In this document: positions 8,482 through 18,312 of the stretch, piece after piece | How the letters are laid out: every line of letters starts with the position of its first letter | How positions within the stretch are numbered: position 1 is the first letter of the stretch | From: Spirogloea muscicola | Lineage: Eukaryota > Streptophyta > Zygnematophyceae > Spirogloeales > Spirogloeaceae | DNA length: 27,937 bases | NCBI GenBank assembly: GCA_009602725.1 | Contig: WELB01000186.1 | Coordinates: forward strand, 199,216-227,152 | Direction: 5' to 3' | The notes under the pieces: model-generated | Databases searched by the model: none | Seen by the model: the letters and a program-made list of their open reading frames with translations, nothing else | Told to the model about the DNA's origin: nothing | Program-made: the position numbers and the translations under genes

Positions 8482-10667
8482 TCAGGTAGAGATAGCGCGG
8501 AGATGGCCGGAGAACTGAGAGACTGGTAGCAGGCAAAGGCCACGACTTTGGAGGTTCTTCTGAAGCCTGCCCTCTGTGAAGATGGTCATGGCCGTCTCTG
8601 ACAGCGGCGATTTGCAGTAGGGCGACGAAGTGGCGGCAGCGGCTGCAGCTTTTGCGGCCAGCCTGTTTGCCTCCTTGATGCGTTTTCTGAGCTTGTATTT
8701 GGCAGCATGGTATCCACGTGCATTCTCTGGAGGGAGGCACGACTCAATCTGAGCCAGGTTGGCATCGATAAGATGTCCCCACTGATTGTCACCGGTCGAC
8801 TCTTTCCTCTTGTGGCTGATCGTATAGATGGGCTCCAGATCCACCAATCTCTGATCTGGGCGTGGTGTAGCAGGACTGCTGCGGATACTTGAGTCCTGCA
8901 AAAGGCGTGATCCGGAGGTTGGTCATGTTGTCCCGTTGATGACCATCGCAAGAAGGAAACTCGTGCCCTTATCAGGTAAAACTACACATTGCATCACAGG
9001 CGGTGCTGAGGCTAAACAGCTAGTGAGGTGGACATACGCGCACACAGTTGCCCATGCAATTGCTTCATGATAGGCTCCTTACCTGAGAAGAGGCGGATGA
9101 CGCAGCGCATCCCTCGGCCTCCGCAATCAGTCCACTCAAGGTCTGCATGTAGTTTCACGTGCTTGATGACATGAGGACCAAAGAGGTTATGTGACAGGTG
9201 GCATCTCAATTGAGTCAAACGTACCAGCATGCTAAATCCAAACAAAGCTCTACATCAAGGTTCTAAGATTATTGAATGACCATGCATTAATTAGTGACGA
9301 TCACCTGTATCTGGCCCTGCAAGTCTCTCACGTACTCAATAACCTCGCCCAGCATGTTGGCAGTATCACCCTGAGTAGCCACGTGAGAGAACACACGTAA
9401 GAAGGGGTGACAAGGACTCGTCAATGTGCACAGCTATCAAGCAAGCAAAGACAACAGTGTCAATATCCGAAGTGTACGTGTGACGGCCACTGAGGTATTA
9501 CCTTATTCGTGTGCGGGACAAGGTCCTGCAGATCTCGCATCCTTGTATTCATTTCCCGCCTGCGCTCACGTGCCGTGCTAGCGGCGATGCTCATGACATA
9601 GTCTCGCTTGCGGCCAGAAGGGGACACCTTGCTGGCTGCAGGCCTTGGCCTCTGCTTGCCCTGCAAGCACAACAACCTCGTGACTGAGTGAGTTGCAGAT
9701 ACAAGCTTGGAACTGCATCTTGTCAATTTTTGAGCACAGCAGGATTGTGGGTCATGGCGAGAGTGCCTACCTCAGTGGCACTGCCTGGTTCACTGCAACA
9801 GCCCCCCAAATTACGTGGTGCCAAGTCGTTGCCAGTGGTGTCGATGGAGGACGCAATGCTCTCGGAGCGTCGCATCGCAGCGTCGTCAAGGTCGTCCACG
9901 ATGGCGACTGTGTAGGGGCCTGTCTCTGTAAGCAGGCTGGAGCTCATCATGGTGCCGCAAATGCCGCCCATGTGGTCATCTTCAGGGATGCCAATGTCTG
10001 ACGCACCCCCGTTGTCAGCGAGAAGGTCGTGTGGAGCCAGTACGCGCTGCACGGGCCAAGCGGCTGAGACTACTGAGCTGCAGAGGCTCATGTCATCCTC
10101 CTCGGCCAAGCCCAGCCGAGCAGGCCAGGAGGCTGCAAACGCCGAGGCCGGCACTTGATTGCCAAAGTAGGGCTGGCCTTGCAGCGCCTGCTGTGGGCTC
10201 GGCGTCTCTGTGGAGGCCGATGATGCGGCGAGGTCGACGCAGGAGAGCCCTGGGAGGACAGCCCGCAGGTCGTGGCCGTGCAGTGCTGGCAGAGCTGCGC
10301 AGACGGGGCTCAGGGTCGCCGCTCGAGAGCACCCGAGGGCGTCGAGGAGAAGGTGCTGTGGGGGGTGGTAGTGCTGCAGGAGGAGTTGCTCCTGCTGGGC
10401 GTGCCACGGCAGCATGGTGGGTGCGGAAGGCCCGCAGCCCTCGCCGGGTTGCATGTGCAGGAGCTCCATGGTGAAGCCGCCACCTGCCAAGACGGCAGCA
10501 GAGCGCCGGCTGCGGGAGCGCCGCCATGGTGGGCTCAGTGTGCCGCCGGAGAGAGCGCAGGCAGCGAGATCGGGCAGCAGGTGCAGGCTTGCGGGAGGCG
10601 GGGGCCCAGGAGCGGGCAATGCAGGTCCTGCGAGGCCACAGGATGCAAGGAGGCCCGTGGCCGTCAC
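8482..10667 (-). CDS. bHLH transcription factor, 5 exons
   Basis: Minus-strand exons 10667-9771, 9660-9502, 9370-9305, 9142-9083 and 8895-8482 join in phase 0 at every GT-AG junction (531 aa). The basic region and helix 1 are in exon 2 (SIAASTARERRREMNTRMRD, LQDLVPHTNK). Helix 2 is in exon 3 (GDTANMLGEVIEYVRDLQ), giving a domain at about residues 316-374. The ARERRRE basic stretch and LVPxTNK loop resemble plant bHLH group XI (LRL/UNE12-like); that subgroup is an inference. The family dimerises and binds E-box DNA in the nucleus. The rest is low-complexity: exon 1 is Ala/Pro/Leu/Gln-rich with an acidic AEEDD stretch, and exon 5 has a basic KYKLRKRIKEANRLAAKAAA segment. The start could instead be a downstream Met such as MELLHMQ. 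Exon 4 was chosen over a longer ORF nearby because only it keeps phase. Confidence 0.85.
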
Positions 10668-11595
10668 GGAGGCGGCCCAGCTGGGGGGCGAGAGGCGCCC
10701 ATGGAGGGCTTGCGCGCACCGAGCGAGTGCTGGGGCAGACGTCGGGGCGGGCAGTCAGCGTCGAGGAGGCGGGGCGGACGCCACGCCGGGCCAGCGAGCC
10801 ACGGCGGCGCGGCGCCGGGGGAAGAGGGAGGGGCGCGGCCTCCAGGTGGCGCGGGGGGGGGCTAAGTTCGGGCCGCCGGCGCGGTGCCGGCGGAGGGGGG
10901 GGCGCGCACGGAAGGGGGGGGGTCCTTNAGGGCGGCGGGGCCTTTTCCTCAGCAGGCGGTTTGGGTAAAAGGGAGGGGGAAGGCCAGCGGCGGCGGGGGG
11001 ACGATCTTTGCGGAGGCCAAGGGGCGTCACGGCGGGCGTGGCAGCCCCGCACCGCGCTGCCGGCCCCCGCAGCAGCAGGAGACCCCGCAGTTTGTTGGCG
11101 CTGCCCGACACCCCCCCCGCCCCGGCCACCGGCCACCCGCCGCCGCGCGACTGGCCGGCCATCGGCGGCGGGGCGACGTGGGCCGCTCCCTGGGTGGGCG
11201 TACCACCAATCTCCGCACGGGCAACGCGGTGCCCGGCAGACCCCCCCCGGGGGGCCATTGCGCAGCCCCGGGGAAGGGCCCCCGGGAGGAGTTTTGCCAG
11301 CCCTCTCCCCCACTGGGCTGCGGCCCCGCCGCCCGCCCAATCATGCGGCGGTCGGGCGGCCCGCCGCCGGGCCCACACGGGGGGCCCCGCCAAGGGCCTG
11401 GCCCGCGCATCTCCGGCCCCCGAAGCTCCGCGCATCTGGGGGGCGCCCTGGCTCCGGCCCCGGCGCCGGGCGGCGGACAGATGCCGCCGCCGCCCCGCCC
11501 CGCGCCGGTACGCCTACCGGGTGTGCCCTTCGGGGGGACCCTCGCCCCTCCCGCTCCGGGGCCAGCCTCTGCGCGGCCGAGCCGCCACGGCACAC
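10668..11595. promoter_or_regulatory. Extremely GC-rich upstream zone of the bHLH gene, G-tract rich, with an N
   Basis: The plus strand carries many runs of four to nine G (for example near 10852-10861, 10895-10901 and 10914-10922) and the opposite strand likewise has long runs near 11110 and 11242. It lies just upstream of the bHLH start, so it probably includes its 5' UTR and promoter. Long ORFs in several frames are a by-product of few stop codons. A single N at 10927 falls within the G-tracts. Confidence 0.45.
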
Positions 11596-11599
11596 GAGA

Positions 11600-11663
11600 A
11601 GATGTGATGAGCTCCCTTCGGGAGAGCCACTTTCTCTTCTAGAGGGGGCGAGCGCTGTGAAAG
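11600..11663 (-). repeat. Hairpin module, left part, split by insertion
   Basis: GGGGGCGAGCGCTGTGAAAG ends at 11663 and its continuation CTAGCCCGAAGAGTTGACAA starts at 11829. Together they form one normal minus-oriented module. The upstream CTTCGGGAGAGCCACTTTCT is the tail of another, plus-oriented module. Confidence 0.6.
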
Positions 11664-11818
11664 AAGAAAGTGCTCGCCCATTGAGAATAGGGGCTGGAAC
11701 AACCAGCCCGAAAAAGAATGAACAGAGTACGAGAAGGGGGCCAGGGGAAGCGCTAAGTAACAGAAACAAAGCTGCTACGAGACACTCAGTAACTCCTGCT
11801 AAGCAGCCACAGATCAGA
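11664..11818 (-). mobile_element. 5'-truncated LINE (type A) tail, 155 bp, flanked by 10-bp target duplication
   Basis: GCTGTGAAAG flanks the insert exactly (11654-11663 and 11819-11828). In minus orientation it contains the end of the LINE protein region (CTGCTTAGCAGGAGTTACTG), the UTR, GGGCTGGTTGTTCCAGCCCC, GGGCGAGCAC and the tail TTTCTT. It sits inside a hairpin module, so an older tail was hit by a younger one. Confidence 0.8.
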
Positions 11819-11828
11819 GCTGTGAAAG

Positions 11829-12750
11829 CTAGCCCGAAGAGTTGACAAGGTCTGAAGCGGGCCGACAAGCGCTGAAAGGTCGGGACACGAGAGGCTCGAC
11901 AGCAGCGACTGGCTCCATCTCGGGGAAAGAAGTCCTTTGGTGCCCAGCCGAGTAGTGAGCTCTTCCTCTCACAGCCACTGCTGTCAAATGGAGGAAGGCG
12001 CGCGGTGCGCATGAAATTGAAAGGGAGGCTTATTCAAGCCAATACATTGTTCAAAGCAGAGGCTAGTGCAAACTAAACAAGGCTACATGATGTGGAGAAA
12101 ATTGGAAGAGCTATTTCTACAGAGGGCAAGGGCTCTGAGAGGCCTACCCGAAGAGAATTGAAAAGGTTTTAAGGGGGCGGGGGCGTTCAAGTCAAGTAGA
12201 CTCATCCAAAGGGGGCGAGGGCTGTGAAAACCCAGCCCAGAAACAATGGACAAGGTTTGAAGGGCCGAAAGTTGCTATACTCCGAAAGTCTTTTTTCAAT
12301 AGAAGAAAAACTAGCTCTTCCAGTGGACGGCAATGGCTGTGAGAGGCCAGCCCCGAGGATATAAGATGGCTGTGAAATAGAAAGAAGGAAAACGGAAAGG
12401 CCAGCCCATTCTCGCTGTCCTGGGGCTTCTCCCCTGCTCCGCCGCTGCGTCGATGCTGCTACTTGATGCTTGCCTCTCGCTGGGCTAGTCACAGGCACAA
12501 CCTTTATGGAGGAGCTTACTGCCTTTCTGGCGGGCCGACGAGCAAGATCAGACCTGGCTCAGTTACCCTCATTGATACCACCTTGATGCTGGAGTCAGCC
12601 AAGACACAAGAATTAAGCTCTTCCAAAAAGCTCTTCCAAAGGGGGCGAGGGCTGTGGAAAGCCACCCAGAAGAAATGGAAAGGGAGTAAGCTTGCCTGCT
12701 TGGATGCACTCAATAGCTGCCGTCAGCTTCCTGAATGCACAGATAGCGCC
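11829..12750 (-). repeat. Minus-strand hairpin-module array with one SINE-like copy
   Basis: Modules of the GGGCGAGGGCTGTGAAAANCC type recur near 12125-12150, 12205-12240, 12325-12355 and 12637-12672. A copy of the SINE-like element lies at about 11996-12095 (GCGCGCGGTGCGCATGAAAT, then AATACATTGTTC). No gene is supported. The 150-codon plus-strand ORF at 12463-12915 runs across repeats. Confidence 0.55.
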
Positions 12751-12755
12751 GTAGA

Positions 12756-12959
12756 AGAAAGGGCTCGCCCATTGAGGATAGGGGATGGACAAGCCAGCCC
12801 AAAAAAGAATGAACAAAGAACGAGAAGGGGGCCAGAGGAAGCCAGAGGAAGCGCTAAGAAACCTAAGCACACAAAGAAAGAAAGCAGCTACAAATCACTC
12901 AGTAACCCCTGCTAAGCAGCCGCAAATCAGAGAGGCTAGGGTCCTGGAAGTGGGTCCCA
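12756..12959 (-). mobile_element. 5'-truncated LINE (type A) tail, 204 bp, flanked by 7-bp target duplication
   Basis: CCGTAGA occurs at 12749-12755 and 12960-12966. In minus orientation the insert starts GGGACCCACTTCCAGGACCC, reads SLSDLRLLSRGY and a stop, then the standard UTR, GGGCTGGCTTGTCCATCCCC, GGGCGAGCCC and TTTCT. It abuts the SINE-like element at 12967. Confidence 0.78.
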
Positions 12960-12966
12960 CCGTAGA

Positions 12967-13095
12967 GAGAAGGCGCGCGGGGCGCATGAATTGAAAGGGA
13001 GGCCAATTCAAGCCAATACATTGTTCAGGCAGAGTCGAGTGCAGACTAAACAATGCTACATAATACGGAGACCTAATCTAAGGTACCTAAGATGA
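12967..13095 (-). mobile_element. SINE-like element copy
   Basis: In minus orientation it runs from about TCTTAGGTACCTTAG through GTCTCCGTATTATGTAGC, CAATGTATTGGCTTGAATTG and GCGCCCCGCGCGCCTTCTC. It is very similar to 1017-1153 and 3523-3630. Its tail directly borders the LINE tail insertion above. Confidence 0.65.
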
Positions 13096-13099
13096 CATT

Positions 13100-13235
13100 A
13101 GTACCCACGGGTGAGCACAAACAAATCTGACAAGCTAACTTGGGGAGCTGGAGCGCCGCCACGAAAGCCGGAGGCCTGACTTAGAGCACGCCCTGCACGT
13201 TGATGAAGAGCCAATGCTTGCGAGCGCACCGTAGA
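13100..13235 (-). mobile_element. LINE C-terminal fragment
   Basis: The minus strand reads VRSQALALHQRAGRALSQAS, then VSLSDLFVLTRGY and a stop, matching the LRAGRAL...SDLxLLTRGY end of the family. It is interrupted on its 5' side by the small insertion at 13236-13308. Confidence 0.6.
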
Positions 13236-13308
13236 AGAAAGAAGAAGAAGGGCTCGCCCATTGAGGATAGGGGCTGGACAAGCCAGCCCAGAAAAGAATG
13301 AACAAACC
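13236..13308 (-). mobile_element. Solo hairpin tail, 73 bp, flanked by 9-bp target duplication
   Basis: CACCGTAGA lies at 13227-13235 and 13309-13317. The insert is only the LINE tail: TTCATTCTTTTCTGGGCTGG, CCAGCCCC, GGGCGAGCCC and an expanded tail CTTCTTCTTCTTTCT. It interrupts LINE-derived coding sequence. Confidence 0.78.
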
Positions 13309-13317
13309 CACCGTAGA

Positions 13318-14297
13318 CGACTCCGGGATACTTCGCGCGTTCGTTCAGCAAACATGACGGCCGGCGGGCGAAACCCCGGGGGAGTATCACTTGCCTCATT
13401 AGGGAACTTTTCCAGGAGAAAAGAGCTGGTACCTCATTGACCGGCCCACAAACCCTCCCCTCTCCCGCGTATAAAAGTAAGGCTCTTCCTTATATGGCGA
13501 GGGCTGTGAAAGCGAGCCCGAAAAAGTATGACAAGGTTCGCGGGAGCCGGCCGGCGGTCTCCGCGCAGCAAAAATGATAAGAAAGCAGCTCCTGTAAGTT
13601 GACAGTTATGGCCCCTTGACGTCTGAAGCAGGATAGACTTTCCTCCAAGGCAGGTGGCTGCAGAGGGGCCACAAGATCAGACGACAGGAGCAACTCGCAA
13701 CTCTACTCAAGGCAAGTCTCTGATAAAGCCAGGCTCTGACAAAAAAGAAATGCTCTGACAAGTAGCAAGAAGTGTCATGGCCATTAGGGAGCAATCGGGT
13801 ATGAGTCGTATAAGGGCCGTTAATCAGCAAGGTTGCCCGCCCATGAAAAATTTCGTGTATTTGGGCCCATGGGGGGTTCGAGAAGCTGCCCTGTAGAAGT
13901 TACGAAAGAAGGAAAGAAGCTCTTCAAAAAAGAAGAAGGCTCGCCCATAGAGAAAGAGGGGCTGGCAAAGCCAGCCCAAAAAGAATGGACAATGTCCAAA
14001 GCCGAAGAATGAGATGCCGAGGATGGACTCCTCTACTCCTCTACTCCTCAAAAGGGCGTTGCCTGCATTCGCGAGCCCAAGCAAATGGAGTAGGGGTAGT
14101 GGACATCCCACAACCACTAGCTGGCAAGCGCACTCCGAACACGTAAAAATCGCAATGGGTCAAATAACGACGTAACAGTTTGCAAAGTTGCATCTCGACC
14201 ACTGACGGGACTGGGTAGGACACCTGCGCCCCCCCAAAGTGGGGGTTGCGTAGAAGCCCCCAGGCCTGCTTGGCTGGCGGGCGGCGGCTGGGCGGCA
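13318..14297. repeat. Scattered minus-oriented hairpin modules; no gene
   Basis: Modules lie near 13490-13530 (GGCGAGGGCTGTGAAAGCGA) and 13935-13990 (GGGGCTGGCAAAGCCAGCCC). Between them lies unrecognised sequence with several short overlapping ORFs and no motif. Nothing supports an RNA gene. Confidence 0.45.
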
Positions 14298-14303
14298 AGC
14301 GGA

Positions 14304-14490
14304 AGAAAGGGCTCGCCCATTGAGAATAGGGGCTGGAATAACCAGCCCGAAAAAGAATGAACAGAGTACGAGAAGGGGGCCAGGGGAAGCGCTAAGTAAC
14401 AGAAACAAAGCTGCTACGAGACACTCAGTAACCCCTGCTAAGCAGCCGCAGATCAGAGATGCTGGGCTCCTGGAAGTGGGTCCCCTGGCC
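14304..14490 (-). mobile_element. 5'-truncated LINE (type A) tail, 187 bp, flanked by 6-bp target duplication
   Basis: AGCGGA occurs at 14298-14303 and 14491-14496. The insert is nearly identical over its 3' part to that at 11664-11818, including GAATAGGGGCTGG and GCGCTAAGTAACAGAAAC read on the plus strand. This suggests a shared recent source copy. Confidence 0.65.
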
Positions 14491-14639
14491 AGCGGAGCGC
14501 CGCGGGCCCGTACGAGTGGTTCACGTCGCCGCGGGCGGCACGCAAACGCGGGTTATGGGCGCCCACATAACTCCATCAAGCAAGACCCATGTATATGGGT
14601 CTTCCTTGGTTGAGCGCCTTGGGATGTAGGTTTCACCAA

Positions 14640-14885
14640 AAGAAAGAAAGAAAGGGCTCGCCCATTGAGGATAGGGGCTGGACAAGCCAGCCCAAAAAAG
14701 AATGAACAAAGAACGAGAAGGGGGCCAGAGGAAGCCAGAGGAAGCGCTAAGAAACCAAAGCACACAAAGAAAGAAAGCAGCTACAAATTACTCAGTAACC
14801 CCTGCTAAGCAGCCGCAAATCAGAGAGGCTAGGGTCCTGGAAGTGGGTCCCCTGGACAGAGCCAGAGGCAGCAGCGAGGGCTGCT
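14640..14885 (-). mobile_element. 5'-truncated LINE (type A) tail, about 240 bp
   Basis: In minus orientation it begins GAGGGCT's complement in the LRAGRALAAASGS region. It continues with SGSVQGTHFQDPSLSDLRLLSRGY-type sequence (split here by the length limit of what is quoted), the UTR, the stem-loop and an extended (CTTT)n tail. It is very similar to 12756-12959, including the duplicated GCCAGAGGAA block. No clear target duplication was found. Confidence 0.65.
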
Positions 14886-14989
14886 TAGTGAAGACGACGA
14901 AAAACGGGCTCTCTCGGAACCAACAATGTGCTCTACACGAAGATTATGGTGGCTGAAGAGAAGGCCGCCCCAAAGGTGGGAGAGAAGGC

Positions 14990-15080
14990 GCGCGGTGCGC
15001 ACGAAAAGAAGATTGGCCCATGCAAGCCGAAACAATGTACAGCCAAAAGCTAGTGCCAGAAGTGGGGCTACATGAGAAGA
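14990..15080 (-). mobile_element. Diverged SINE-like element copy
   Basis: GAGAAGGCGCGCGGTGCGCA marks its tail read on the plus strand, followed by diverged internal blocks (CATGCAAGCCGAAACAATGT, GGGGCTACATGAGAAG). It is less conserved than the other copies. Confidence 0.5.
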
Positions 15081-15248
15081 AAATCTCGTGTATTTGAAAC
15101 AAATGAAGGCCAAATGGCCAAGTACAACGGCAAGCACATCTGAAGACCTATATGAGAGTGATGTGGTGAGTAGAGAGAGCAACCGGAGATTAATAGAAGA
15201 GCATAGAGCGCATCGGTTTCGAGGTTCCGTACCGTGTTGTCAGCACGA

Positions 15249-16322
15249 ATGACGGACAGACTGGCAAGCAGGGGAAAGAGCTGCCAGTCGGCAGGTGAGG
15301 ACGAGGGGCTTCACGAAAGCGCACCGAGAAGAGCGCCCCCAATCGCGCTGCCGCGGGCCTGTCAGGCGCGCGAGGGGGGCGGGCCCGCCCGCGCCCGCCC
15401 CCCTGCTGGGGGCAGGTGGCCCTCAGCCGCGTCCCGCCTCGACCGCCGTACCGCAGCGAACCTCGCTCCGGTACAGCGCTCGGCCTCGCCGCCCACAGGC
15501 GTGCGCACGTATGTGCCAGCCCCACACTCGCTGCCCCGCCCGTGCCCTTGCCAGCTGCCCTCGGGCTTCCCCCCGCACTACTGTAGCGCGTCTACTGCGG
15601 ATGCTGGCGACTCCTTGGCCCTGCTCATCCGCTCAACCACCTCTCACCGCCGAGCGCCGGGCCACTCGTTGGCCACCCAGCAAGTCTTGGTTGCCTCCAA
15701 TCATCTCACCCCTTCACGGTAGGCGCGCAACCTTCCGTTGGACTGGTCGTGCCAGGCATGTCGTCACGGCACAGGCCCAGCAGGCCACGTTCCTCCAACC
15801 AAAGCAGCCATGATTGTCTCCCTGTGTGGCTGCCTCTGTACTCCAGGCGCGAAAGATATATAACCGCACAAATTTCACCTAAGACAGATACGTTGTCCTT
15901 TAGAGGTAGCGTGTTGTGTACCAGAAGAGGGGCACTGAGACGGGCATTGCAGTGTACTTGTAGCCCGCCCCCAAAATCTGCACACATGTTTTCAGTGTCA
16001 ATGGAGGAGCATCAATGAAGGGTAAGGCAGGTAGAGTGCCCAGTGGCTTTGTTTACTACCTGAGCTCCTCCAAGTTGAAGAGATGCCGAATCAAGTGACA
16101 GCAACTCCCAACCCTTTACCTTCACGTGGCTCAGATTCAGGAGTGAAGAAGCTTGCATTCAGTCTCTTTGAGCACGACTTGTTGGGAAAATTTCGGCGAC
16201 AACGTGCTCAGCAGCGGGAGGTGGCACAGCGGCATACAAATCTCTGGGTAGAGCGTGAGCTTGCTCATGCCGTCATATCCTGCCCTTTCCTGGTAATCGA
16301 GTTGACTCTGGAGGATTTCTAA
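15249..16322 (+). CDS. Candidate three-exon gene of unknown function (weak model)
   Basis: The model joins 15249-15718, 15847-15905 and 16102-16322 (249 aa); all junctions are GT-AG and the phases fit. Exon 1 is Arg/Ala/Ser-rich (MTDRLASRGKSCQSAGEDEG at its start, ALLIRSTTSHRRAPGH near its end) and could hold a transit peptide. Exon 3 encodes a charged, helix-prone segment including GVKKLAFSLFEHDLLGKFRR and QREVAQRHTNLWVERELAHA. I do not recognise the family. TGTAA at 16481-16485, about 160 nt after the stop, fits a chlorophyte transcript end. The GC-rich first exon could be random open frame. A simpler alternative is a 79-codon ORF starting at 16083. The segmental duplication begins 41 bp after the stop. 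Confidence 0.3.
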
Positions 16323-17083
16323 GACTTGATTGAATTTTGCTTAGCATGTGGGGCGTGCCATCTTTAGACGAGGCGTTTACATTCATGTTGATACGCTTTC
16401 ATTCACATTGATTTGACTCTATGCCGTGAGAAGTGGTCGATAGTGGCAAAGCATGCATCAGGTAGCCTAGCTTTTCTGCATGTAATCATCTGTCACTGCA
16501 GAATTGCCTGAGCATTGAGACATGTGTAGAGCTGTCCACTTTAACACGTCAGTGCACCCTCTGACGGATGCAGAAGACCAACCATCCTCCACGTTGTGGT
16601 TAATGACCTGTCAACATGACTTACACGTGCACTTTGTTGGTCGTCATGTTGGTTTACTCCTAGAGCAGCTCAGCAGGCTCCACACGTTTCTGCACAGCTA
16701 TGAGCATACACAACAGCAGATGAGTACTGCGAGTCCATAGCACCAACTGCAAGTTGACCACTGCTGCGAGATTGCTGCAGTGCCGTGCTAGAGGTGAAAA
16801 CACTGAGAAAACCACCACATTGGTTGAGCCCCTGCGCCGACGGAAGGCGGGAGCTGCAAGCACCTCACAGCACGCTGCGCTCATTGGAAGCGCAGCCGTC
16901 AAGCTAGTTTGTGGTGGCCGCCGTGAGCAAGGCATTTGAGGAGCAACTTCTGTCGAGGTCAAGCCGCACTTGCAGCATGAGTGAGATTCGCTGAGGCTCA
17001 GCCGCGGGACTGCCGGCCCCCGCCGCGGCGTCGGCAGTGGCAGCAGCTGCGGGGAGGCTTGCGGTCCATACCCGCCCTAAACC

Positions 17084-17178
17084 CGCCCTGTTCATTCTTG
17101 ATGTTCATTCTTGTTGTTCATTCTTTTTTGGGCTGGTTTATCCAGCCCCTATCCTCAATTAGCGAGCCCTTCTCTTCT
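17084..17178 (+). mobile_element. Solo hairpin tail in copy A, 95 bp, flanked by 8-bp target duplication
   Basis: CCTAAACC lies at 17076-17083 and 17179-17186. Copy B has an empty site here (CCCTAATGTTGAGCCC near 20132). The insert has three TTCATTCTT-like units, then GGGCTGGTTTATCCAGCCCC and AGCGAGCCCTTCTCTTCT. Confidence 0.78.
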
Positions 17179-17313
17179 CCTAAACCTTGAGCCCTGACTG
17201 ACCCCCGCGGGCTTCAGAATGAGCAGCCTTTCCAGCTGTAGTCTCTTGCATAGCTGTGTGCTCTTGGCGCCTTTCGACCCTTCGAACCCATGTTTTCTGG
17301 GCTGCCTTTTCAA

Positions 17314-17425
17314 GTGGTAGATTTCTTTTCTTGGCACCGTTTTGTGGCCTTTGGATATTGTCCAGTCTTTTCTGGGCTGGCTTTGCTAGCCCCTCTTTTA
17401 ATATGGGCGAGCAATTTCATTTTAA
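17314..17425 (+). mobile_element. Hairpin tail present in copy A, absent from copy B
   Basis: Copy B reads straight through TGCCTTTTCAAGGCCC at about 20261-20276. Copy A carries 112 bp between CAA and GGCCC, containing GGGCTGGCTTTGCTAGCCCC and GGGCGAGCAATTTCATTTT. The flanking repeat is short (AA), so the exact ends are uncertain. Confidence 0.6.
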
Positions 17426-17566
17426 GGCCCTCTCGCTCTCTTTCGGGAAGGAGAAGTGAGCTCTTCCCCTGGACCCCTACTCGTACTTTGTTCATTCTCT
17501 TTAGGGCTGGCTTGTCCAGATCCTCTCCTCAATGGGCGAGCCCTTTCTTCCAAACAAAAAATTTGA

Positions 17567-17835
17567 TTTCCTACTCTCCCTCGCCTATGCCGTCCACTCG
17601 CGTGCGGGCCGCGCTATCGCGGCTGCTTCTGGATCGCGTCTGGATGCTTCTTTTCCTGCGTCGAGCTACTCCGACCTGATGTTGCTCACCCGGGGGTATT
17701 GAGCTTCCTGTGATGTCGTCGTGTCTTATTCTCTAGCTGCCTAGCTGTGTGTTTTTTGTTTTTTTCGGCTTTTGACATTGTCCATTCTTTCTGGGCTGGC
17801 TTTGCTGGCCCCCTTTCTCTATGGGCGCGCACTTT
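17567..17835 (+). mobile_element. LINE (type B) 3' fragment in copy A, absent from copy B
   Basis: RAGRAIAAASGS, SYSDLMLLTRGY and a stop at 17700-17702 identify the LINE protein end. The UTR leads to GACATTGTCCATTCTTTCT, GGGCTGGCTTTGCTGGCCCC and GGGCGCGCACTTTCT. Copy B lacks it between GATTTGACTTCC and GGGTAGGGG (near 20320-20346). Confidence 0.65.
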
Positions 17836-18312
17836 CTGCAGAGGGTAGGGGCGGACGGAGGCCAGCTAAAACAGAGTGGACAAGGTCCAACGAGCCAGGA
17901 AGGTGCCGAAAAGAAAAATCACACAGCTAGACACTACACGACCTCGAAGGGAAGCTCAGTACCCACGAGTGAGCAGCAACAAGGCCGAGTGACTCGCAGC
18001 TGGGAAAGAGGCACTCTGGCGACACCCAGAGGCAGCAGCCATAGCGCGGCCTGCTCGCGAGTGGAGTGCGTAGCAAGAGAGTGCGGGAGAGAGACGAGAG
18101 CCGCATGCGGAAGAGGTCGAGGCTGTGGAAGAAGTGGCTCTCCCAAAGGAAGAGAGAACGACGCATTCAGGCGAGGGCTGGTGGCTGGCAGAGGCCAGCC
18201 CAGATTAACGAATGAACAAAGAAAAGAAGGAAGACACTTCCAGGCGAGGGCGGTGGCTGGGAGACGCCAGCCCAGAAAAATGGACAAAGTTCGAAGGGGC
18301 CGGAAAAGGTTG

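Larger units (their letters stand above)
16363..18180. repeat. Segmental duplication, copy A
   Basis: It starts TTAGACGAGGCGTTTACATT and matches copy B (19418-20663) nearly end to end. Differences are mostly extra hairpin or LINE-tail inserts in A, at about 17084-17178, 17314-17425, 17467-17551 and 17567-17835. These account for roughly 560 bp, close to the length difference between the copies. ORFs inside are broken by indels between the copies, so no conserved protein is supported. It ends in a minus-oriented LINE type B remnant (LLTRGY stop codon at about 17942-17960). Confidence 0.7.

Noticed and set aside
9012-9245. Minus ORF as an alternative bHLH exon
   Set aside because: No acceptor gives it the required phase 0. 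The exon 9142-9083 in another frame fits both splice signals and the expected continuation of helix 2.
10093-11845. Long ORFs (415 codons minus, 439 codons plus, others) in the GC-rich zone
   Set aside because: They overlap in several frames on both strands, cross an N, consist of low-complexity Pro/Ala/Arg/Gly, and exist because stop codons are rare at this GC content.
15851-15861. TATATAA as a promoter TATA box
   Set aside because: It falls inside the second exon of the candidate gene model and no start with a long downstream ORF follows. It cannot be excluded if that model is wrong.
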